A stretch of DNA of 64,000 nucleotides from Streptomyces sp. NBC_00273 (GCF_036178145.1 NZ_CP108067.1:372001-436000), one strand, 5' to 3'; positions 1 to 9,622 are shown, counted from the first letter of the stretch. The notes: generated by a model from the letters alone, not told the origin. Numbers and translations: made by a program.

Positions 1-2
1 TG

Positions 3-140
3 CGCGAGCGCGGCGCCACCGCCGACGAGACGGCCGCCTCCATCGCGGAGAACGCCCGTACCCGCTGGCCTTCCTGGGAACGCCCCGAGTGGATCGGCCT
101 CGCCGCCCGCGCCTTCTACGACACCAGCGCACCGGCCTGA
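3..140 (+). CDS. C-terminal end of an unidentified protein
   Basis: An open frame runs in from the left edge and ends at a TGA at 138-140. The 45 visible residues are RERGATADETAASIAENART followed by RWPSWERPEWIGLAARAFYD and TSAPA. Composition and codon use are coding-like, with regular acidic/Ala helices and Trp-Pro spacing. I do not recognise the family; the N-terminus lies outside the window. A convincing coding start for the next gene is 240 bases downstream. Confidence 0.5.
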   Translation, partial: RERGATADETAASIAENARTRWPSWERPEWIGLAARAFYDTSAPA

Positions 141-379
141 CCCCCGCCACCCGCGAACATCACCACTCGGGCCCTGAGCCCCAGCGGCGATGCACCCGGC
201 GCCACCATCACGACCAACCTGGCTCCGGAGCGGGGGCGCCGGAATCGCACGGAGAGGTCCCGTGGCGACCGCGTGCGTTCACCCCCTTTGGACCCGCAAC
301 CCCGCCGATTCTGCGCGGCGTTCTCGGCCTCGCCGCGCGGGCAGGAACCCGATCCACTTCCACAAGAGGACGTCACTGG

Positions 380-2766
380 ATGTTCGGCCTTCCCCATGTT
401 CTGAGAACCTCCTGGTTACGGCCCTTTCCCTTAGGCGGCAAAGGCCGTCCGAGCGGTCTGATCGCCGCCGGTCTCACGATCGTCCTGATCGTGTGCGGCC
501 TGCTGGCCGTGCCCTCGGAGGCGAGCGCCGCCGAACCCGAACCGCCGCGGGCACTACCGCAGAACGCCACCGACAACGATGCGAAATGGCAGCCTGCCCT
601 GGATTACGACACGGACGGTTGCTACAACGTGCCGGCGATCGGGCAGGACGGGACCATCGCCCAGGGCCTCGACCACAACGGCACGTCCGCTCCGGCCGAT
701 TGCCGTGACCAGTCCGACCTGGACAACAGCAACGCCTATGCGCGCCAGCGGTGCAATTCCGGCTGGTGCGTCTACCTCTACGACTACTACTTCGAGAAGG
801 ACGTCGCAGTCGAGCATTGGCCAGACGCCGGCGGTCACGTCCACGACTGGGAGCACATCGCCGTCTGGGTCCAGAACGACCAGGCGAAGTGGGTCTCCGC
901 GTCGCAGCACGGCGGCTACGAGATCAAAGCGGCCGACGACGTCCTGTGGGACGGTACCCACCCCAAGCTCGTCTATCACAAGGACGGCGCCTCCACGCAC
1001 AACTTCCGCTTCGCGTCATCGGGGGACGAGCCACCCGAGAACCACTACCACCGATGGATGCGCTCGCCTCTGGTGTCGTCCAACGGTTTCCCGAGCGGGC
1101 TGCGCGACAAGCTTTTCGACCACGATTTCGACCACGCCTCGATCGCCATCAAGGACTCGAGCTACCCGAGCGATCTCAAGAACGCCATGTTCCCGTTCGA
1201 CTACACCCGCGACGAGAACTCACCGGGCGACCCCAACCCGCCCGCTGAGCCACCAGAAACACCGCGGCCCACTGACCCGCTCAAGGTGATGGTGGTGGGT
1301 GATTCCATGACACAAGGTCATGAGGGCGACTGGACCTGGCCATATCGGCTGTGGCAGTGGTTCAGGGACCAGGATGTATCGGTGGATTTCGTGGGCCCGT
1401 ACACGGGGACCGTGCCGCCCGACGCCGCGTCGGCACCGCAGCCTCCCCCGCTCCAGGGCGAGCAGCAAGCGGTCACGCGACCGCCACAGACGTCCGGCGG
1501 GTACGCCAGGGGCGCGGAGGAGTTCGACAGCGACCATTTCGCCGTGTGGGGAAGGCAGGCGGCCCAGGACAAGACCCTGATCCGTGAGCAGGTGAAGAAC
1601 CACCGGCCGGACCTGCTGCTGGTCGGGCTCGGGTTCAACGACATGGGCTGGTTCGTCAGCGATGCGAACGGCGCCCTGGCGAGCATGAAGTCACTGGTCG
1701 ACGAGGCCCGCGCCGCCGATCCCGAGTTGAAGTTCGCGCTGGCCAACGTCCCCCAGCGCACCCGGATCGGCGGACGGGACGATCTGATCGCCAACACCGA
1801 CACCTACAACCAGCTGCTGAGCGATGCGATCTCCCGGTGGAGCACCGACCGGTCCCCGGTCGAACTGGTCGACTGGCGCGGGGAGTACTCCTGCGAGCCG
1901 GACGGATGCCCCGCCGGTTACGACGGCCTGCACCCCAACGCGCTCGGCGAATACCAATCGCCCACGCCTTCGAGAAGACCCTGCACGACCGCTACCACCT
2001 GGGCACCGCCATACCGGCCGTCCCGGCGAACGTGCCCGCCCGGGCGACACCCGTGCCGGATAACATCGTCGCCTCCTCCGAGGACAGCGGCATCAAGGTG
2101 ACGGAGTGGGAGTACCAGGTCCGCACCGACAACGGCGACACGGTGAAGTCGGACTGGTCGCCGACCGTCAGGGCCACCGCGCATCCCAGGACCGCTCCAC
2201 CACCCGTCGGCATCGTCACCACGGCCACCGCGACCGGCGTCGATGTCGTGTGGGGCGCACCCACCGGCCCGTACACCGACACCATCGACCGCTACCAGGT
2301 GATCACCTTCGACAAGGACACCCCGGGCGCCTTCATCGACAGTACCTCGGTCACCGGCAAGTCCATCCACATCGACGGCCTCACACCCGGCCACCACTAC
2401 GTCGTGGCCGTCGTGACATGGAATGCCGCGGGCGGCGGCCTGCCGGGCGCCGGGCGCGCCGTCACCATCGGGGCGGGTAGCCCGCCTGCGCCCCGCGACC
2501 TCCAGGTGACCTCAACCGACCCCACCACGGTGCAACTCACCTGGTCGGGCTCCCCGCAAGCGGCCGGATACCGCGTCTGGGTCCGCAACATCAACAGCGG
2601 GAGCCAGTCCTCCGCCGACGAGTTCATCGTCGACACCACGCACCGTGACATCGCGTACCTCTCCCCCGGCACCTGGAACTACGAGTTCTGCGTCACCGCC
2701 GTCAACGGAGCCCTGGAATCCGCGAAGTCCGACTGCGTCGTCGCACCCCACCCCGCGAGCGGCTAG
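380..2766 (+). pseudogene. Secreted NPP1-like / SGNH hydrolase / Fn3 protein, frameshifted
   Basis: ATG at 380 opens a protein with a basic N-terminus and a hydrophobic stretch near residues 26-45 ending AVPSEASAAEP, a good Sec signal. Residues about 65-285 look like the NPP1 (Nep1-like, NLP) family, with GHVHDWE at 152-158 matching the family heptapeptide GHRHDWE except for one residue. A second domain begins near residue 305 with GDSMTQGH (SGNH block I nucleophile), GLGFNDMGW and DGLHPNALGEYQ (catalytic Asp/His block). At about 1957-1962 the frame breaks: GEYQ continues as IAHAFEKTLHDRYHL only after a one-base shift. The shifted frame then encodes two fibronectin type III domains and stops at 2766. 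A single missing base explains the break, so either a real mutation or a sequencing error is possible. NPP1 fused to an SGNH esterase is unusual. Confidence 0.75.
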
Positions 2767-2959
2767 TTCAGCGGGTGGCCGTGTAGAGGCCCACGGCAGG
2801 CCCATCAGCCCGAAGGAGAGACCCCCGACCCACACAGGAGGCGCCACACCCACCGCCTCGCTTCAGTCACCCCCGCTTCCAGCTCACGACGCCTACCCGG
2901 TCTGCGCCAGCCGCCCTCGCCGCCCCCTACCAGCAGTCTGCGGGCCCTTGCACGGGCGC

Positions 2960-3660
2960 GCGGCAAAAGCGGCAGTGCCAAGGGCCCGGTGGGCTGTGGC
3001 CGCCAGACGGCGAGTTGGGGTTGTTGAACTCTGATCGCGGCGTGTACAGCCTGGTCCGCTTGTGCTTCGTACGGGTCGCGGCGAGGGCGTCAGCCCAGGT
3101 CGTAGACCGGTAGCACGCGCCGTTGTCGGTGAGGCAGCGGCGGATCTGTGTGATGCCGTGGGCGGCGAAGGAGGAAACGGCCTGGTTCCGGAAGGCGACC
3201 GCGGCGACGGCCTTCTCATCGTCCAGGGCCGCGGTGTAGGCGAGCCGGGAGTGGTCGTCGAGCGCCGAATGGAGGTACGTGTATCCGTCCTTGCCGGTGC
3301 CGGGACCGGCGCGAGTGTGACGCCGTGCAGCCTCTGTAGCTCGGCGGCGAGGCGGGCTGGTCCGTGTTTGGTCTGTCGCCGCGCAGCGCCTCCACCAGGT
3401 CGGCGATGTCCTCGGGGGTGCGGGCGGGACTGGTGGCGGGGCGGGAGGAGTGGTCGAGCAGTCCGTTCTCGCCGTGCGCGCGCCAGCGGGCGTACCTCTT
3501 CGCCGGGCAGCGGCGGGAGATCCCGGCTCCCGCAGCGACGCGCGCGATCGGACGTCCGGTGTCGACCCGCGGACACGAACGCAGACGTCCTTCGGGGGTC
3601 AGCGGTGCGTTCCGATGTCCCCTGCTGGTGGCTCTCCTGGACTCGGCGGCCGCGTTCACC
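2960..3660 (-). pseudogene. IS481-family transposase remnant
   Basis: Read on the minus strand, the N-terminal part has NAPLTPEGRLRSC, GRPIARVAAGAGISRRC and GLLDHSSRPATSPART, the helix-turn-helix arm of IS481-type transposases. The continuation TKHGPARLAAELQRLHGVTL and the catalytic-core segment GYTYLHSALDDHSRLAYTAA plus CLTDNGACYRS lie in other frames, so at least two frameshifts separate them. The end near 2960-3010 is ragged and I see no terminal repeats. It is a dead insertion sequence between two unrelated genes. Confidence 0.8.
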
Positions 3661-3708
3661 GGGAGCCCTGGGATCTCAGGGCTCCCGCGTGAGCGGCTGT
3701 GCGTGGCG

Positions 3709-4107
3709 TCAGCGTGCGAACCTTTCGATGGCCGCCGGGGTGACGGGGGTGAAGAAGTTGACGAGGTTGCCGTCGGGGTCGCGGAACAGCAGCGACCGGT
3801 TTCCCCAGGGCATCGTGGTGGGCTCGTTGACGAAGTCGGTGACGAAGCCGGTCAGGTTCTGGTGAACGCGGTCCACGTCGTCGACGAGGAACTCGGTGAT
3901 CACGCTGTGATTGGCCGCCGGGCGGGCAGAGTCCGGGGCGAACAGCGGGACGGTGCGGATGCCGGCGATCGCGAGGGTGGCGCCCGCGGTCTGGAGTTCG
4001 GCGAAGTCCTCGGTGGACCAGGCCGCCCGCGCCCCTGTGGCTCGCTCGTAGAAGTCGACGAGGCGTGCGACGTCGCTGGTGATGATGCGGATCGAGACGA
4101 AGTCCAT
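3709..4107 (-). CDS. VOC-family (glyoxalase-like) protein
   Basis: The 132-residue product has one glyoxalase/bleomycin-resistance-like module: MDFVSIRIITSDVARLVDFY at the start, FAELQTAGATLAIAG in the middle, and FRDPDGNLVNFF near the C-terminus, the usual VOC metal-ligand region. The start at 4107 is supported by AAGGAGATT eight bases upstream; longer versions of the frame lack such a site. It is divergent from a WYL-type regulator 93 bases away, which is a common pairing and suggests that regulator controls it. The substrate cannot be inferred. Confidence 0.85.
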   Translation of the reverse strand: MDFVSIRIITSDVARLVDFYERATGARAAWSTEDFAELQTAGATLAIAGIRTVPLFAPDSARPAANHSVITEFLVDDVDRVHQNLTGFVTDFVNEPTTMPWGNRSLLFRDPDGNLVNFFTPVTPAAIERFAR

Positions 4108-4162
4108 GGGAATCTCCTTGGCTGTGCTGGAGGCGTGCTCGTCGCAGGCTAGGAGAAATAGT

Positions 4163-4180
4163 GGACAGAATCGGTCCTGT
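4163..4180. promoter_or_regulatory. Possible operator between VOC gene and WYL regulator
   Basis: The short divergent intergenic region contains GGACAG and, eight bases on, CTGT followed by ATCC, an imperfect dyad. Placement between a regulator and its likely target is the main argument. The dyad is weak. Confidence 0.3.
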
Positions 4181-4200
4181 ATCCGCGTTAGGCTGCCAAC

Positions 4201-5211
4201 ATGCCTCGACCAACCGGCCGCGTGCTGACACTCCTGGAACTGCTGCAGTCGGGCGGCACCCGGACGGCCGCCGAACTCGCCGACCGGCTCGGCGTCGAAG
4301 GGCGCACCGTGCGCCGGTATGTGGACCAACTGATCGGCCTCGACGTGCCCGTGGAATCGGTGCGTGGCCGCTACGGCGGGTACCGGCTGGCTCCCGGGAG
4401 CCGCTTGCCTCCGCTCATGCTCAGCGACGACGAGGCGCTGGCCGTGGTGCTCGGCCTGGTCGCGGGCCGCCGAGCAGGGTTGACGACGACGACGCGCACG
4501 GCAAGCGAGACGGCGTCGGCGAAGATCCGGCGGGTGCTGCCCAAGCACGTCGCCCGTCGGCTCGACACGCTCCTGGAAGCGCTCGCCTTCACGGATCGGC
4601 CCGGCGAGTTCGACACCCCGGACGCTGGGGTCCTGCTCACGATCGCCGATTCGGTGCGCCACTGCCGACCGGTCTCGATCCGCTACACCGACCGTGACGG
4701 ACGGCGCAGCGAACGCACGCTGCACGCGTACGGGATCGTCGCCCATGCGGGCCGGTGGTACGTCACGGGCAAGGACGCCCAGATCGGCAAGGACCGAACC
4801 TTCCGGCTCGATCGCATCGCGGATGCGCGGACCCTGCCCGGCTCATTCGAAGCGCCAGTGGGTCCCGGTCCGGAACAGCGCGTGTTGTCAGGGTTCGCCA
4901 AGGCCGAGTACCAGCATGAGGTGACCTTGCGGGTCCACGGGACAGTTGAGCAGATCCGCGCCCACCTTCCGGCCAGCGTCGCGAGCCTGGAGGAGCACGA
5001 GTCCGCGGCCGGCGAGAACCGCGCGACCGAGCGCTGGCTGCGCGTCGAGCTCCGGGCGGAGCGGCTCGACTGGATACCCCCGGTACTCGCCTCACTCGAC
5101 CGGCCGTTCGTCATCGAGCGCCCCGATGAACTCCGTGACCTCGTCATCGCGCTCGCCGATCGTCTGACGTCCTACGCCGCCGAGCCTGACCGCAAGGAAC
5201 CAATGTCATGA
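4201..5211 (+). CDS. YafY-type WYL-domain transcriptional regulator
   Basis: The 336-residue protein has an N-terminal winged helix (MPRPTGRVLTLLELLQSGGT, AAELADRLGVEGRTVRRYV; residues about 1-60). A central WYL region follows, with SIRYTDRDGRRSERTLHAYG and GRWYVTGKD, and a C-terminal WCX-like segment. The length is normal for the family. WYL regulators bind small ligands or nucleic acid and usually act next to their own gene; the divergent VOC gene is the obvious candidate target. ATG at 4201 begins right at the expected HTH start. A second, distinct WYL regulator lies at 26337-27266. Confidence 0.9.
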   Translation: MPRPTGRVLTLLELLQSGGTRTAAELADRLGVEGRTVRRYVDQLIGLDVPVESVRGRYGGYRLAPGSRLPPLMLSDDEALAVVLGLVAGRRAGLTTTTRTASETASAKIRRVLPKHVARRLDTLLEALAFTDRPGEFDTPDAGVLLTIADSVRHCRPVSIRYTDRDGRRSERTLHAYGIVAHAGRWYVTGKDAQIGKDRTFRLDRIADARTLPGSFEAPVGPGPEQRVLSGFAKAEYQHEVTLRVHGTVEQIRAHLPASVASLEEHESAAGENRATERWLRVELRAERLDWIPPVLASLDRPFVIERPDELRDLVIALADRLTSYAAEPDRKEPMS

Positions 5212-5528
5212 GATGGCACAAGTAGCAGGCGGAGCACAAACCCAAACCTTTCCGGCCGCATGTGCGATTCCCTTGCCGGTTGCTTTGCTGTACGTCTGGG
5301 ACGCGGTGAGCGCCCTCTGCGAGAAGGAGCCGGCCCCGAAGGAGCGGGCGCGCCGGCCAGGCAGCCAGGTAGGCCAGGCCGGGAGCTGATGTCCGCTTCG
5401 TGGACGGAGCAAGTTCGGCGAAGGCCACACCAGTGGCAACATCCGCCGGCTGATTCGGTTCACCGCAGACACGATGCACCGCCGCCATGGCCGTCCCGGC
5501 CACGCGCGCTGTGCCGCGCGCCGCGGAT
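5212..5528. other. Intergenic, no recognisable gene
   Basis: Between the WYL regulator and an eroded gene. Short open stretches on both strands have no recognisable motif or ribosome site. I see no repeat or hairpin worth naming. Confidence 0.5.
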
Positions 5529-6014
5529 TCACTTCTCCGAGCCGGTGAGGCTCTCCACTGCGGCAGCCGCGCGGTCCGCCAGCTCCTGCCCGACAGCCTG
5601 CGACGCCTCCAGGCGCTCCGTCACCGCCTGGGTCTCGGACAAGTCCACGCGAGTCACCTTCACCCGCTCAAGGCGCGCGCCTGCACGGCCCGCTTGCCCG
5701 TGCCCGGTTCCGGGGCCGGAACGTAATCCGCCGCGGATCCGGTTGGCGGGATGTCCTGCGCCCGTCCCGGCGGAGCTGCACCGGGCAGCGGTTCGAGGCC
5801 GGCGAAACCCAGCACCGTATCCGCGGACTTCACCAGCCGCCATTCCGCCCACTGCTCGGCAACGCCGGGATCGGCGAGGACCGCGTGGAGGATCTGCTCG
5901 ACCTCGTGCAACACCGACTCGCTCACCGTCTGCCCGGCCTCGGCAGCCAGAGCACGCGCCGTACGCGTCACGAGCCGCGGTGAACTCCGACGGCAAGCTC
6001 TCGTACAACGCCAA
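5529..6014 (-). pseudogene. Decayed hypothetical, copy A of a family also seen at 8.7-9.1 kb
   Basis: On the minus strand the N-terminus MALYESLPSEFTAA jumps, out of frame, to RTARALAAEAGQTVSESVLH and HAVLADPGVAEQWAEWRLVK, then in a third frame to RVDLSETQAVTERLEASQAV ending SLTGSEK. Copy B at 8680-9123 has the same start (LSEFTAARGAYAARARKAG) and the same middle (RTLAAEAG), and ends with the similar ERLTGSEG. Copy A lacks the segment GALRKPTVAAWSARLLARRR that copy B keeps, so it carries an internal deletion as well as frameshifts. The function of the family is not known to me. Confidence 0.6.
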
Positions 6015-6017
6015 CGG

Positions 6018-6251
6018 CGCCTACCTCGGAACCGGGCTGCTCGTCCCGCACCGCAGAAGGGCCGGACGCCCCTCCTGCGCGGGCAGGAGGAGAACAACGC
6101 GGAACACCGCCGGGTGCGGGCCCGCGTCGAGCACACCTTCGCCCGCATGAAGAACCGGAAGACCCTCCGCGACTGCCGCCAGAAAGGAGACGGCCTCCCC
6201 CACGCGGTCCAGGCCGTCGCCGCCCTGCACAACCTCGCCATGACGGGCTGA
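6018..6251 (+). pseudogene. IS5-family transposase C-terminal fragment
   Basis: The plus strand encodes AYLGTGLLVPHRRRAGRP and, after a short disrupted stretch, NNAEHRRVRARVEHTFARMK and GLPHAVQAVAALHNLAMTG before a TGA at 6249-6251. The RRVRARVEHTFARMK block carries the last acidic catalytic residue region of IS5-type DDE transposases. The N-terminal two thirds is missing; the left end abuts the start of decayed copy A. No inverted repeat was found. Confidence 0.75.
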
Positions 6252-6375
6252 AACAGCAGGTCAGGCGCCACTCAAGCCTGCCCGAAAGGACCTTCTGCAA
6301 CAACCTTTAGGGCCTGTGGTGAAGTGCCGACGGGCCGGACGAGGTGATGCCCGGGTCCGGCCCGTCCGCTCGTCT

Positions 6376-7254
6376 CTACAGGTCGAGCTGGTACTGCAGT
6401 GTCGTGTGCGTGGGCAGGTAGCCGAGGCTGTCGCTGATGTGTCTCATGTGCGTGTTGCTGTCGGCGGTGTCGGTCAGGAGGCCGCCGAGGTCCGGGTAGT
6501 GCCCGTGGGCTTGACGGATCGACTCGGCCTTCATCCAGCGCCCGAGGCCGTGTCCGCGGTGCTCGGGCAGCACGCCGGTGCCGTAGTGCTGGGCATCACC
6601 TGTGCCGCCGCCGGGCACGACGAGTTCGGTGAACCCGGCGATCGAGCCGTTGGAGGTGTCGATGGCGACGACGGTGTGCAGGTGGTCGCCGCGCTGTTCG
6701 ACGGCCTTCGCCGCAGCCCGGACCCTGTCCACGTCCCAGGTCGTGATGCCGTGGTCGGTGTCCTCCATGGGCATGTCGTCCATGGCGCGACGTGAGTCGG
6801 CGAAGGTCTGGGCGAGATCGTCGGGAACGGTTCCCTGCCAGGACGCCAGCCGGTAGCCGGAATGCGGACGCTCAATGATCTCTGCCAGGGAGGACATGTC
6901 CACATCGGCCAGGGGCAAGCGGGCGAACCTCAAGGTGAGGACCTTGCGGAAGCCGCGGGCCGGCAGGAAGTGGTCGCCGGGCGATCCCGCCCCGGCCTGC
7001 GCCACGACGCAGCGTCGGGCGTTGTCCCGGGCGGCGGCCACGGCAGTGTCGAGTAGCCGGGAGCCGATGCTCTTGCGGCGCTCCACGGGATGAACATGGA
7101 GGGCCAGTTCGGCCAGGTGCGCTTGTCCGCCATCGAACAGGCGTAGAAAGGCCGTTCCGACAGGGTTGGCATCGGTGTCGGACGCCAGCCATGCAAGGCG
7201 TCGGCTGTGCGCCCCGCGAGCGGGGTCGGTCAGTGGGGTGATGCGAAACGACAA
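6376..7254 (-). CDS. GNAT N-acetyltransferase with two acetyltransferase-like halves
   Basis: About 292 residues. The first half has an acetyl-CoA loop-like segment (HVHPVERRKSIGSRLLDTAV, residues about 70-95). The second half has GVLPEHRGHGLGRWMKAESI, a clear R/Q-x-x-G-x-G/A motif A. Tandem-GNAT proteins of this length are common in Streptomyces; substrates are usually unknown. I prefer the TTG at 7254 because GGAG lies five bases upstream; an earlier TTG at 7281 would add nine residues without a ribosome site. Neighbours on both sides are IS5 scraps, so it stands alone. Confidence 0.85.
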   Translation of the reverse strand: MSFRITPLTDPARGAHSRRLAWLASDTDANPVGTAFLRLFDGGQAHLAELALHVHPVERRKSIGSRLLDTAVAAARDNARRCVVAQAGAGSPGDHFLPARGFRKVLTLRFARLPLADVDMSSLAEIIERPHSGYRLASWQGTVPDDLAQTFADSRRAMDDMPMEDTDHGITTWDVDRVRAAAKAVEQRGDHLHTVVAIDTSNGSIAGFTELVVPGGGTGDAQHYGTGVLPEHRGHGLGRWMKAESIRQAHGHYPDLGGLLTDTADSNTHMRHISDSLGYLPTHTTLQYQLDL

Positions 7255-7455
7255 GGTGTCTCCGTCGTGAGGAGGTGGCAAACGTCAGTACGCGGGCTCA
7301 ACTGCTGGGCACTCCTGCGCATGTGCTCCACACCTCCTCCTCGACAGTGCCGGTCCGGATCAACAAGGACGGCTAGGCAAAGTTAGCTGGCCCATCGATT
7401 CCTCGGCAAAGGGTTAAGACCGTGCCCTATGTGGTGAGGCGTCGTTGGCCCCGGT

Positions 7456-7653
7456 ATGGGGCGGGGTACGTGGAGTTGGATTGTTCCGGACGGGTTGTGG
7501 GAGATCGCGGAGCCGCTGATCCCGCCGTCGAAGGTTCGACCGCAGGGCGGTGGAACGCAGGACACGCCTGATGCGACGCCGTTCGCGGCGATCATCTACG
7601 TCCTGGTCTCCGGCTGTGCCTGGCGGGCCCTGCCGCCGTGCTTCGGGATATCG
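7456..7653 (+). pseudogene. IS5-family transposase N-terminal fragment
   Basis: The frame begins MGRGTWSWIVPDGLWEIAEP and continues LIPPSKVRPQGGGTQDTPDA and AIIYVLVSGCAWRALPPCFG IS, the N-terminal (DUF4096-like) region of an IS5-type transposase. Similarity ends abruptly after CFGIS and the rest of the frame is not transposase-like. The TSPDETLF-type position reads DATPF here. It is truncated at about 66 of an expected 270 or so residues. Confidence 0.75.
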
Positions 7654-8056
7654 ACCAGGGAACGGCGCACTTCGCCATCCTGTCCGCTCGGTCGATGTCA
7701 TGCCCCACCCCAGGTGCCACCAGACGTCGTTACTCCAATGACGTTGGGCCGCACGGGTGAACTCCAGTGGCGGATTTTACAGTCACCTCGGCTGCGCAGA
7801 GAAAATACGCCCGGCCCGGCGTCGATACGGTCGCCCGGCATGTCGCCTCAGGCGAGCCCGCCACCCACAGTCGGGGGTGATCACCGCCGCCTCCGGCACG
7901 TTTCCGGCGTATTGATCAGAGGGGCTCGAAGATGTCGATGTGCATTGACAATGCTTGAGCGATGACGAGCGAGTGGCAACGCCAGGGCTACGGCACGCGC
8001 CTGATCACTCCTCGACCCGCGGAGACCCTCCGCTCCAGGCCGGTTAATCTCAGGAC
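7654..8056. other. Eroded intergenic DNA
   Basis: After the truncated IS5 fragment there is about 400 bases without a credible gene. A plus-strand scrap at 7962 (MTSEWQRQGYGTRLI) resembles the motif A of a GNAT domain but stops making sense after 15 residues. The last bases form the leader of the RpiB-like gene. Confidence 0.4.
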
Positions 8057-8512
8057 ATGCGGATCTCCGTTTCCTCAGACATGGAAGAACCCGTGGCTCG
8101 AGCACTCCTCAGGCAACTGCGCGACCGCGGACACGATGTGGTGACGTACGGCGCGCTGAACCCCGGCGACGATCCACAGTGGGCAGCCTGCTCGGAGGCG
8201 GCGGCCCGCGAGGTCGCTGCCGGGAACGCCGACCAGGCCGTCGTGTGCTGCTGGACCGGTACGGGCGCGTCGATCGCCGCGAACAAGGTTCCCGGCGTAC
8301 GCGCAGCCCTGTGCACGGACGCCTACACGGCGGACGGTGCGCGCCGCTGGAATGACGCCAACGTGCTCGCGCTCAGCCTGCGCCTGACCTCGGAACCGCT
8401 ACTCAAAGAGATCCTCGACGCCTGGTTCGCCGCCGAGGCGAGTACGGACGCCGAGGACCGCGAGAACGTAGCGCGCGTCAAACGCCTCGACAACACCAGC
8501 ACCACGCCCTGA
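8057..8512 (+). CDS. rpiB: RpiB/LacA/LacB-family sugar-phosphate isomerase
   Basis: The 151-residue protein matches the ribose-5-phosphate isomerase B family. It has an N-terminal MRISVSSDMEEPVARALLRQ, the active-site region AVVCCWTGTGASIAANKVPG, and VRAALCTDAYTADGARRWND with ANVLALSLR. These correspond to the family blocks that form the phosphate and ring-opening sites. RpiB interconverts ribose 5-phosphate and ribulose 5-phosphate, but divergent paralogues act on other aldose/ketose phosphates. The spacing and length are normal, and the gene is isolated between degraded regions. ATG at 8057 is the only sensible start. Confidence 0.85.
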   Translation: MRISVSSDMEEPVARALLRQLRDRGHDVVTYGALNPGDDPQWAACSEAAAREVAAGNADQAVVCCWTGTGASIAANKVPGVRAALCTDAYTADGARRWNDANVLALSLRLTSEPLLKEILDAWFAAEASTDAEDRENVARVKRLDNTSTTP

Positions 8513-8679
8513 ATGAACTCGGCGGGCCTCCAGCCGCGTACGCGGAAGGTCTCGTTGGCGAGGTGCGTGCGGACGATGGCCGCCAACCCGGTGCTAGCGA
8601 CTCGGCCGATGCCAACACGGCCTGCGGAACGGACTCCCACTCCGGCGGCGGAGTGGATTTACCGCAGGACGATGCGCTG

Positions 8680-9123
8680 CCGCCACGACCTTCCAGGCTC
8701 GCAATCTTCGCCGCACGCAGCGGGTTCGCCTTCACCCCCTCGGAACCAGTGAGCCTCTCGACCTTCCGGGCCGCTGCCTCCGCCTCCGGCCGCGCCTTCG
8801 TGGCCGGCCGCCCGGCCTCGGCGGCCAGTGTGCGCGCCGCACGCGCGGGCTCTCCGATCACCACATGCTGATCATGCGACAGCTTCCGCAACTGTCCCGC
8901 GTCCAGAGACCGGTGCGCGGCGCGCAGCGCCTCGCTGAGCTGGATGAGGCTGTGCGCCTCCTGTGGCCGACGGCGCGCCAGGAGACGGGCCGACCACGCC
9001 GCGACCGTCGGCTTCCGCAACGCTCCGATCGCGGCGGCGAGTTGCCCATCCCCCGGCCTTGCGGGCCCTGGCCGCGTACGCGCCCCGCGCCGCGGTGAAC
9101 TCCGACAGCCGCAGCCCGTACAA
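8680..9123 (-). pseudogene. Decayed hypothetical, copy B
   Basis: Minus-strand frame one gives MYGLRLSEFTAARGAYAARA RKAG. After a one-base shift the next frame gives GDGQLAAAIGALRKPTVAAW, SARLLARRRPQEAHSLIQLS, RKLSHDQHVVIGEPARAART and LAAEAGRP, then AEAAARKVERLTGSEGVKAN. The family is the same as copy A (5529-6014) but a different internal portion is missing: the HEVEQ...EPLPGA segment retained in copy A is absent here. Not recognised functionally. Confidence 0.6.
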
Positions 9124-9161
9124 CTACACCGCAACCAACTCCACATCCATGCCAACACCTG

Positions 9162-9285
9162 TCAGGACACCGCGCGTCGACCAGCAGCACAAGACCAGCG
9201 GATGCCGTGGAGCCAGGCGATGGTCCGTTCCACAATCCGCCGGGAACGCCGAGTCCGATGCAGCACTCGCCCCACCCCTGCCAAC
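9162..9285 (-). pseudogene. IS5-family transposase C-terminal scrap
   Basis: On the minus strand one frame reads HRTRRSRRIVERTIAWLHGI RWSCAAGRRAVS and then stops. RRIVERTIAWLHG is the conserved C-terminal catalytic-glutamate block of IS5-type transposases. Only about 35 residues survive, inserted where a decayed two-gene unit ends. Confidence 0.55.
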
Positions 9286-9329
9286 AAGGCGGACGCTGGG
9301 GCGCGTGCCGCGGCCGGCGACGCAGTCCG

Positions 9330-9622
9330 TGCCTATGCCGCCAGGACCCACGAGAACGCCGACCGGCCCGCCGGAGTCCTCGAGGACATCGGAGCGCAGT
9401 GCGGTGATGACGTACAGGTCGCGGACGTCCTCGATCTCGTCGGTGTACTGGCGAAGCGCGGGCGGGGTGCCGTCGCCCGGGGATCGGTACGTTGATCTCG
9501 GGGTCGACGGCGATGGGCACCAGGGCGCGGTCCAGGGTGTGGAATTCGTGTTCGGTGGTGAGGTCTTCGAGCTGCTCGGCGACTGAGTCTCTGAACGCGA
9601 TCCTGGCGCATCGTGGGGCCAT
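9330..9622 (-). pseudogene. Truncated hypothetical, second gene of a decayed coupled pair
   Basis: ATG at 9622 overlaps the stop of the upstream gene as ATGA. The frame gives MAPRCARIAFRDSVAEQLED, LTTEHEFHTLDRALVPIAVD and PEINVPI, then after a shift PPALRQYTDEIEDVRDLYVI TALRSDVLEDSGGPVGVLVG. The coding-like sequence ends where the IS5 scrap begins. I do not recognise the family. Confidence 0.45.
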
